64,000 nt of DNA from Brenneria izbisi (GTDB taxonomy: Bacteria > Pseudomonadota > Gammaproteobacteria > Enterobacterales > Enterobacteriaceae), in assembly GCF_025840185.1 (NCBI RefSeq), contig NZ_JAMPJU010000007.1, forward strand, positions 141,635 through 205,634, read 5' to 3'. The notes under the pieces were generated by a model. The model made no database searches and was not told the DNA's origin. It saw only the letters and a program-made list of their open reading frames with translations. Numbering within the stretch: the first letter of the stretch is position 1; every line of letters begins with the position of its first letter. A program made the position numbers and the translations under genes. This document shows, one piece after another, positions 58,379 to 64,000 of this stretch.

Positions 58379-58980
58379 TCACCCGATTTTCATACGCCTC
58401 AAGTCGCTGTTTAAGCTGTACTTTATTTTTAGAGGCGACACAATGCAGCAACGTTTTTCATAGCTATCCAGCCATTGCCCCAGCACGCCGCTGTATAAAT
58501 CCAGAAATTCAACATCCGAGTGGACAAGGGACAAGCGATTGGAGAAATCCTCCACTATCCCGCGGATGGTCTGAAAACCACAGATAAACACTTTCTCCGC
58601 ATGGCGGACGCGATCAACAATCTCCAGCCAATGCTGGCTGCCAAGCTGCTCCCAGAATTTCACCAGCGCATCGATCTCTTTATTGAGATGAATGCTCAAG
58701 TCATCCGATTGCTGCTCAACCCGTGACAGCAATGTGGTATTCAACAATGACTGAACCCGGACGTCATCACGCAGACCCTTTTTCAGTCCTTGTAATCCTT
58801 TATAGCCGAGGCGTCGTAGAAATCGGCTGACGGTATTGGGGCTAACGTCACTTATCAGCGGGGATCTGTCAGGCGCTTGATCCCCAAGCGCTTTACCGGC
58901 TGTTGAAAGCGGCGAACCCTGCCGTGGTTTGTTAACGGAGATGTATACTTCGGGATTGCCTGGTTTGATTGGAAGGGCGG
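58379..58980 (-). pseudogene. decayed RpiR-family regulator
   Basis: The frame contains SPNTVSRFLRRLGYKGLQGL, the recognition part of an RpiR helix-turn-helix, and then the start of a SIS sugar-isomerase domain (AEKVFICGFQTIRGIVEDFS then NRLSLVHSDVEFLDLY). The usual first helices are missing or scrambled, and the frame ends about 80 residues into the SIS domain in unconserved residues. RpiR regulators usually have about 280 residues. There is no good start codon between yajL and the helix-turn-helix. I read it as a remnant inserted between thiI and yajL, which are adjacent in Escherichia. The sugar phosphate it once sensed is unknown. Confidence 0.65.
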
Positions 58981-58983
58981 CGA

Positions 58984-59574
58984 TCAATCCCGATAGTTGT
59001 AAATACCGGGCGGCAGTACCAGTTGTGCGGCGACTTCCGCCGCTTTTTCCCTGCCCAGCAACAGGTCGATCAGTTTCAGCGCAAAATCCATGCTGGTTCC
59101 CGGCCCTTGGGTGGTTAAGAGATTGACGCGTGGATCGTAAACCACCCGTTTTTCCATCCATTTTTCGGCGGCGATCTTATCTTTTAAATCCGGGAAACCG
59201 GTCATGTTGCCGACTGGGAAAAGCTGATGGTATTCAAGCACCAGCGCGGGCGTTGCACACATCGCCGCCACAATTTTTCCATCCTGATGGGCCTGACGAA
59301 TACACGCCACCAGAATTGGACTATCCCGAAAACATTCGGCTCCTTTTAGTCCGCCGGGTAACACCAGCGCATCAAAATGACGATCCGCAACTTTCACCAA
59401 CGGCGCATCCGCCAGTAATCGCACGCCGCGAGAACAGGTGATTTCCAGGTTACCGTCATTGGCGACGCTGGCAAGCGTGACCTGAATTCCCGCTCTGACC
59501 AGCAGGTCGATAGTCGTGACGGCTTCGGTTTCTTCACTACCAGGCGCCAGACATACCAGTACCGATGCGCTCAT
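58984..59574 (-). CDS. yajL: DJ-1/PfpI family protein deglycase/chaperone YajL
   Basis: YajL is a DJ-1 homologue linked to oxidative stress, thiol protection and glyoxal damage repair. The 196-residue protein begins [20 protein letters not shown]; the nucleophile elbow has Cys in [16 protein letters not shown], with the Glu partner in [27 protein letters not shown] and [20 protein letters not shown] are typical. The start at 59574 is eight bases after AAGGA; ATGs at 59580 and 59604 are less likely. It overlaps the end of panE. Confidence 0.95.
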   Translation of the reverse strand: MSASVLVCLAPGSEETEAVTTIDLLVRAGIQVTLASVANDGNLEITCSRGVRLLADAPLVKVADRHFDALVLPGGLKGAECFRDSPILVACIRQAHQDGKIVAAMCATPALVLEYHQLFPVGNMTGFPDLKDKIAAEKWMEKRVVYDPRVNLLTTQGPGTSMDFALKLIDLLLGREKAAEVAAQLVLPPGIYNYRD

Positions 59575-60445
59575 ATTCATTTTCCTTACGCTTGATTTGT
59601 TCAAAGAGGCGGTTGTTTTCGGGCAGCGTCAGGCCGTGGACGCGAGCTCGACGCAACAGATAACCGGTAATGTAGTCAATTTCGGTATGACGCTGCGCGA
59701 TGATGTCTTGCAGCATTGATGACGTATTGGCTGCCGTATTCTGAATGATCTGGCCAATGTAGAGGTGCAAACTGTCGCGCGACGTATGGAATCCTTCGCG
59801 ATCCATCACATCGGCAATTTCCTGACAAAGCGTTTGGATCTGCTCGGAATAAGCCTGTAATTCACCATTGGTGCAATGGTAGATGGCGGTCAACGGATTG
59901 ATGACGCAGTTCGCGGCCAGTTTAAGCCAGCAAGTCGCCGTGATGTTATTGTGCCAGGCGACGTCAGGTAATGCCTGATGCAGAAGTTCGGCAAACTGGC
60001 TTTGCTGTTCGCCATTCTTCAGCGAACCGATATGGGTGGTGCCGGCGGCCACATGAACTACCGTGGTGGCATCGCGCCGCGCCGCGTGGGTGGTCACGCC
60101 GACAATCAATGGTTGCTGGTGTGCCGGCAATTCTTCAAGCGTACCCATGCCGTTATGCAACAGCAAAATGGTGCAACGCGGATTGAGTTGTGGCAACAAT
60201 GCGGCGACGGCATTGGAAACCTGCCAGGCTTTCAGCGTTACCAGCAAGAGTTCGCTGTGCTTCAGATGATCGGGATCGTTCGCCGTCAGGTTCAGATTAC
60301 AGTGATGACCATTCAGCATAGTCACATTAACGGGGCAAAAAGGTTGCGGAATACGTAGCCACCCCTGAACATCGTGTCCCTGTTGATGCAGGGCGGCAAG
60401 CCATAACTGACCGAGGGCGCCGCAACCAAGAACGGTTATTTTCAT
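59537..60445 (-). CDS. panE: 2-dehydropantoate 2-reductase
   Basis: Reduces ketopantoate to pantoate with NADPH in coenzyme A synthesis. The 302-residue protein has the nucleotide-binding motif [20 protein letters not shown], the [17 protein letters not shown] segment with the catalytic Lys region, and the C-terminal helix [26 protein letters not shown]. It overlaps the yajL start. Same order as in Escherichia. Confidence 0.96.
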   Translation of the reverse strand: MKITVLGCGALGQLWLAALHQQGHDVQGWLRIPQPFCPVNVTMLNGHHCNLNLTANDPDHLKHSELLLVTLKAWQVSNAVAALLPQLNPRCTILLLHNGMGTLEELPAHQQPLIVGVTTHAARRDATTVVHVAAGTTHIGSLKNGEQQSQFAELLHQALPDVAWHNNITATCWLKLAANCVINPLTAIYHCTNGELQAYSEQIQTLCQEIADVMDREGFHTSRDSLHLYIGQIIQNTAANTSSMLQDIIAQRHTEIDYITGYLLRRARVHGLTLPENNRLFEQIKRKENEYERIGTGMSGAW

Positions 60446-60666
60446 TGGACTCTCCCTTTGTAATTGATACGGGAACGGTCGTTTTTATGCCGGTCATACG
60501 CACACAGTGCGTTTTCCAATATCAGAGGCTATGGGCAAATCAGGTTAACAGAGTAAAATTTGAGCGCAATAAATCTGATCGCGACGCGCATATTGTTTAT
60601 GCATATTGTTTATAACAACAGAGCGGTTATTATGCTCGCCGGATCAAACTTGTCAGGAGAACAATT

Positions 60667-61158
60667 ATGCCATCTTTCGATATTGTTTCGGAAATTGATA
60701 TGCAGGAAGTCCGCAATGCGGTGGAAAACGCGACGCGAGAGCTCAGCACCCGTTGGGATTTCCGAAATGTTCCAGCCAGCTTTGAACTGAATGAAAAATC
60801 ACAGAGTATCAAGGCAGCCAGCGAGTCGGATTTTCAGGTGCAGCAATTGATCGATATCTTACGTGAGAAGTTGATGAAGCGCGGCATTGAAGGCGGATCT
60901 CTGGAAGTGCCTGAAGAAATGGATCATAGCGGGAAAACCTACAGTGTTGAGGCTAAACTGAAGCAGGGTATTGAAAGCTCGTTGGCGAAAAAGATTGTGA
61001 AACTGATTAAAGACAGCAAGCTGAAAGTACAGGCGCAGATTCAGGGTGAACAGATCCGCGTGACGGGGAAATCTCGTGACGATTTGCAAGGAGCAATGGC
61101 GTTGGTGCGTGGCGCCGATTTGGGCCAGCCGTTTCAGTTCACCAATTTCCGCGATTAA
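60667..61158 (+). CDS. yajQ: nucleotide-binding protein YajQ
   Basis: YajQ family proteins bind nucleotides; in Xanthomonas a homologue is a cyclic di-GMP effector. The 163-residue product begins [20 protein letters not shown] and ends [25 protein letters not shown], with the tandem ferredoxin-like folds of the family. AGGAG lies upstream. The possible link to the cyclic di-GMP operon at 14.5-17.5 kb is only thematic. Structured repeats follow. Confidence 0.97.
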   Translation: MPSFDIVSEIDMQEVRNAVENATRELSTRWDFRNVPASFELNEKSQSIKAASESDFQVQQLIDILREKLMKRGIEGGSLEVPEEMDHSGKTYSVEAKLKQGIESSLAKKIVKLIKDSKLKVQAQIQGEQIRVTGKSRDDLQGAMALVRGADLGQPFQFTNFRD

Positions 61159-61204
61159 CTGGTTTTCAGGTCAGCGTAAGCTGGCCAGTTTGATTTACCG
61201 GAGG

Positions 61205-61322
61205 CCGTTGCTTCGCAACATTGAAAATCGCTCCTGGCGATTTTTTATCGCGGGCTATCCCTGCCCGCTCCCCTTCGGGCCGTTGCTTCGCAACGTTAAA
61301 AATCGCTCCTGGCGATTTTTTA
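61205..61322 (+). repeat. structured repeats between yajQ and yajR
   Basis: GCCGTTGCTTCGCAACATTG then AAAATCGC-TCCTG-GCGATTTTTTA (61205-61247) is followed by a full 75-base unit to 61322 that ends in the same way. The spacer ATCGCGGGCTATCCCTGCCC is shared with the repeats at 63851, where the unit is inverted. The stems GTTGC-TTC-GCAAC and AAAATCGC/GCGATTTT plus T run can act as terminators for yajQ on the plus strand; the last unit reaches the stop codon of yajR. Confidence 0.85.
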
Positions 61323-62684
61323 TAACGGGCTGACCAATTGTTCCAGTTGTTTTCTGCTGGTTTTCTTGTTGTCGATTTTGACGTAAGCGCTGTACTCATC
61401 AGGCACGATGACCACTTCGGCCACGCCTGGTTGAGTGCGCATTTTCTGCTCAAGTGCGCTATCCCTTAATGCCAAATCGGAAAGCGTAATTCTGAGGCTG
61501 CTCAGGTAGGGCGGCTCCTGCATGGTAAATCCGATCAGTAACCAGATAACGGCAATTGCGGCGCCCGCGATAAATACCCAAGACGCCCCGTACAGTTCAA
61601 AAATTCCTCCACCCAGACTGCCGCCTAGCGCAACGCCAATAAATTGCGTGGTCGAGTAGACGCCCATCGCCGTACCTTTATAGCCCGCAGGGGATTCTTT
61701 ACTGATGAGTGACGGCAGTAGGGCCTCCATCACATTGAAGGCCAGAAAGAACAACTGTACTCCGAAAATAATCTGCCAGAGATGGCTTCCCGCCTGCCAT
61801 AGCACCAGTTCAGCCGCGATAAGGACGCCGATGCAACCGACAAAAACCTGCTTCATCCGCCGTTTTAATTCGGCATAAATGATAAACGGCACGACTCCGG
61901 CGAATGAGATCAGCATGGTAACCAGATAGACTTTCCAGTGGTCCTGCGCGGGCAAACCTGCTTGTTCAAGCACCCGTGGCAAGGCAACGAAACTGGACAT
62001 CAGCAAGGTATGCAAACACATAATGCCGAAGTTCAGTTTTAGCAACCGGCTATTAGCCAACACCTTATGAAAACCGCCCTGAACAATGGCCGATTCCCGA
62101 TTGAGGATATGTGCCGGCGCTGCGGGGATCATGGTGAGCGTGATGACGATCCCCAGCAGAGACAGAACCGCGATACCCCAGAAAAGCGCCTGCAAGCCAA
62201 ATGCATGGGTGACGATAGGGCCGACAACCATGGCGATGGCAAAGGTGACGCCAAAGCTGACGCCAATAAACGCCATAGCTTTGGTGCGGTTCTGTTCGCG
62301 AGTCAGATCGGAAAGCAGAGCCATGACAGCCGCGGAAATCGCGCCTGAACCCTGTAAAGCCCGACCAAGAATAATCCCCCAGATTGAATCACTGAGGGCG
62401 GCAATAATGCTGCCCAGCGCGAAAATCAGCAATCCCCCGACGATTAACGGTTTTCTGCCCACCCGATCCGACAACAGTCCGAACGGGATCTGAAAAACCG
62501 CCTGCATCAGACCATAGATGCCGATCGCGATACCGATAAGCGTTTCACTGGCGCCTTGCAGCGCCATGCCATAGGTGGTCAGTACTGGCAACACCATAAA
62601 CATGCCGAGCATACGCAGCGAAAATACCGTTCCCAAACCCCATGTGGCGCGCAACTCGCCTGACGTCATCTTGTTATCGTTCAT
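61320..62684 (-). CDS. yajR: major facilitator transporter YajR
   Basis: Twelve-helix drug/proton antiporter-like transporter with a C-terminal ferredoxin-like YAM domain. The 454 residues equal the Escherichia length. Seen: motif A in GLLSDRVGRKPLIVGGLLIF, RALQGSGAISAAVMALLSDL, and the cytoplasmic end region (about 385-454) with RTQPGVAEVVIVPDEYSAYV and KIDNKKTSRKQLEQL. The substrate is unknown. In Escherichia yajR precedes the cyo operon; here an effector-like gene follows. Confidence 0.95.
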   Translation of the reverse strand: MNDNKMTSGELRATWGLGTVFSLRMLGMFMVLPVLTTYGMALQGASETLIGIAIGIYGLMQAVFQIPFGLLSDRVGRKPLIVGGLLIFALGSIIAALSDSIWGIILGRALQGSGAISAAVMALLSDLTREQNRTKAMAFIGVSFGVTFAIAMVVGPIVTHAFGLQALFWGIAVLSLLGIVITLTMIPAAPAHILNRESAIVQGGFHKVLANSRLLKLNFGIMCLHTLLMSSFVALPRVLEQAGLPAQDHWKVYLVTMLISFAGVVPFIIYAELKRRMKQVFVGCIGVLIAAELVLWQAGSHLWQIIFGVQLFFLAFNVMEALLPSLISKESPAGYKGTAMGVYSTTQFIGVALGGSLGGGIFELYGASWVFIAGAAIAVIWLLIGFTMQEPPYLSSLRITLSDLALRDSALEQKMRTQPGVAEVVIVPDEYSAYVKIDNKKTSRKQLEQLVSPL

Positions 62685-62936
62685 TCATACCTCTGGAAAA
62701 CTGTCGGCGCTATTCTAGTTCTTTATTCGGCATACCGTAAACGATATCCCTTTCATCGTTCAATTGGGCGGGACTGTTGGCTTCATTATCCGGCAAACGG
62801 CATTAAAACGGCGGGCCATAGCCTCACTGGGGCTGGCGCAAATCATTTGCGACTTATTCAGCGGCGATTAAGACGATGAATATTGGGTAGGGCATCACGG
62901 GTTGGTGATGGTCGGATCGGCTGGATGGCGTTTCTT

Positions 62937-63701
62937 TTATAATTTCTCCCAGTCAGAATCCAGAGAGTGAGGATACTTAACCATTTCCCAGGTTTGGTTA
63001 TCCATTTCTGGCGCTTTCCCCGTTGTATATATTCGCGCTGCTTTTACGACACTGGCTTCGACGCCATAGAGTGAGTCAAATTTTTTTTTATCCGCTTCGA
63101 TATTAAAACTATACAATTTATTCTGTTGTCCATCGATGACAATCCCGCCGCCGCTGTGATGCACAAAATTCATACAATGACTAAAGTTTCTGTTTTTTAG
63201 TGGTACGGCGATGATGGCCCTCTCGCCCTGTTTAATGTTGGATAAAAGTAATTTAGAAACAGAGGATTGTGCGGTAACGGCATGTTGTTGCATCATTGCG
63301 ATGTCCTCGTCCAATGTTCCCGCCTCTGCTTTCTCTGCCACATAGAAGGTATTGTAATTATTGCTAACCATCGCATTGATATTCAGATCCACCGCTTTAC
63401 TGCAATAAATACAATTACGATTAAAGGAAAAATTAGCATCCTTCATAAAAGCCGTAAGATTAGCCAACATTTTCCATTTTGTATGTGGGTTGACGTGTTT
63501 TGATATATAGTTAAACCCTTCCAACATGCTGTATTTTGCCTCGGATTCAAATTTTGCCGACAGGTGTGCATGTTCTGCTAAGCCAGCTTTAAAGTCAGGT
63601 TTATCAAGTATATTTTTATATAATGTCGAAACATAACTTGAAGAGGCTAACGATATTTCCTCGAAGTGTCCTGAGTCTTGATAAGCTGAAATGCCTTTCA
63701 T
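62937..63701 (-). CDS. candidate effector/toxin with papain-fold (glutamine deamidase-like) domain
   Basis: The 254-residue protein ends in what looks like a papain-fold toxin domain: C97 (with C100) in NRNCIYCSKAVDLNIN, H175 in LKNRNFSHCMNFVHH and D190 in GGGIVIDGQQNKLYSF. The same order and spacing occur in the papain-fold toxin 1 family and in the Shigella deamidase OspI. The N-terminal 90 residues are Ser/Ala-rich and without a Sec signal, as expected for a type III substrate. The start at 63701 follows a very strong AGGAGGGG site; an upstream frame to 63749 is not supported. An imperfect hrp box lies upstream. GC content is lower than the neighbours. No immunity-like or chaperone gene is seen inside the window. 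Confidence 0.7.
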   Translation of the reverse strand: MKGISAYQDSGHFEEISLASSSYVSTLYKNILDKPDFKAGLAEHAHLSAKFESEAKYSMLEGFNYISKHVNPHTKWKMLANLTAFMKDANFSFNRNCIYCSKAVDLNINAMVSNNYNTFYVAEKAEAGTLDEDIAMMQQHAVTAQSSVSKLLLSNIKQGERAIIAVPLKNRNFSHCMNFVHHSGGGIVIDGQQNKLYSFNIEADKKKFDSLYGVEASVVKAARIYTTGKAPEMDNQTWEMVKYPHSLDSDWEKL

Positions 63702-63755
63702 TAATCCCCTCCTTGTTTTTCTTTCACCGTAGCAAAGAACCACGTTCATTTTCTC

Positions 63756-63782
63756 TGAGTGGCCCGGCGTAAAAGAAGTTCC
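63756..63782 (-). promoter_or_regulatory. imperfect hrp box candidate
   Basis: On the minus strand GGAACT, 14 bases, CCACTCA. The consensus is GGAACC-N15/16-CCACNNA, so there is one mismatch and the spacer is one base short. The -10-like half is perfect. It lies 55 bases before the start codon of the deamidase-like gene. Function is uncertain. Confidence 0.4.
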
Positions 63783-63850
63783 CGACAGTAGATAATCGGT
63801 TATCGCTTTGTCGGATGATGTGGCAAGACGAGAAAAACGCGAACAGAAAT

Positions 63851-64000
63851 AAAAAATCGCTGGGAGCGATTTTCAACGTTGCGAAGCAATGGCCCGAAGG
63901 GAAGCGGGCAGGGATAGCCCGCGATAAAAAATCGCTGGGAGCGATTTTCAACGTTGCGAAGCAATGGCCCGAAGGGAAGCGGGCAGGGATAGCCCGCGAT
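63851..64000 (-). repeat. two exact 75-bp tandem structured repeats
   Basis: The units 63851-63925 and 63926-64000 are identical; the second ends exactly at the window edge, so the array may continue. On the minus strand each reads ATCGCGGGCTATCCCTGCCC ... GGGCCATTGCTTCGCAACGT then AAAATCGC-TCCCA-GCGATTTTTT. Each contains three short inverted repeats (GCGGGCTATCCCTGCCCGC, TTGC-TTC-GCAA, AAAATCGC/GCGATTTT). The same element in the other orientation is found at 61205. Confidence 0.9.

Noticed and set aside
62739..62870. Open stretch between yajR and the deamidase-like gene (VQLGGTVGFIIRQTALKRRA)
   Set aside because: It has no start codon or ribosome site and resembles no family I know; chance is likely in a short gap.
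63851..64000. CRISPR array
   Set aside because: The units are contiguous and identical with no variable spacers, and no cas gene is near.

Overview
The window is chromosomal DNA from a plant-associated enterobacterium, most likely Pectobacteriaceae (Brenneria, Dickeya, Lonsdalea or Pectobacterium type). The backbone has the Escherichia gene order (aroL, ppnP, rdgC, sbcCD, phoBR, brnQ, proY, acpH, queA, tgt, yajC, secDF, yajI, nrdR, ribD, ribH, nusB, thiL, pgpA, dxs, ispA, xseB, thiI, yajL, panE, yajQ, yajR). Between these genes lie plant-pathogen functions: a PelI-type pectate lyase, a type III effector with its chaperone behind a near-perfect hrp box, and a second effector or toxin candidate. 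Genus is inferred from gene content only. || Region 1 (1-7.7 kb): mutS, then a low-GC accessory island. A 401-bp direct repeat occurs at 2625 and 6144; both copies carry the start of a broken tyrosine integrase. Between them are a ribbon-helix-helix regulator with a palindromic operator, small membrane proteins, a DUF4225 protein and an orphan Hcp (type VI secretion tube protein). An IS3-type remnant and an AbiE toxin-antitoxin locus follow. The AbiEii toxin gene is cut short and joined to a cut-short ABC ATPase gene of a urea/amide transporter. || Region 2 (7.7-25 kb): the remaining urt-like transporter genes, an RcnB-like protein, yjdM, mltB, a four-gene Sia-like phospho-switch and diguanylate cyclase operon, a lipoprotein hydrolase, pelI, ansB, aroL, ppnP and a chemoreceptor behind a good sigma-28 promoter. 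|| Region 3 (25-51.9 kb): rdgC, sbcCD, phoBR with a Pho box, a single-domain MetE-like methyltransferase, brnQ-proY, ybdG, a peroxiredoxin gene, acpH, queA-tgt-yajC-secDF, yajI, nrdR-ribD-ribH-nusB-thiL-pgpA. || Region 4 (51.9-64 kb): a HopX-like effector and chaperone inserted between pgpA and dxs, then dxs-ispA-xseB, thiI, a decayed RpiR-family regulator, yajL-panE, yajQ, yajR and, at the right end, a papain-fold (glutamine deamidase-like) protein preceded by tandem 75-bp structured repeats. A family of such repeats, with the same hairpin layout but different arm sequence, recurs at 31.1, 61.2 and 63.85 kb. || The most interesting points are the two effector loci, the Hcp-DUF4225 island and its repeats, and the structured repeat family. 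All assignments come from reading sequence and recalled family features; no database search was run.
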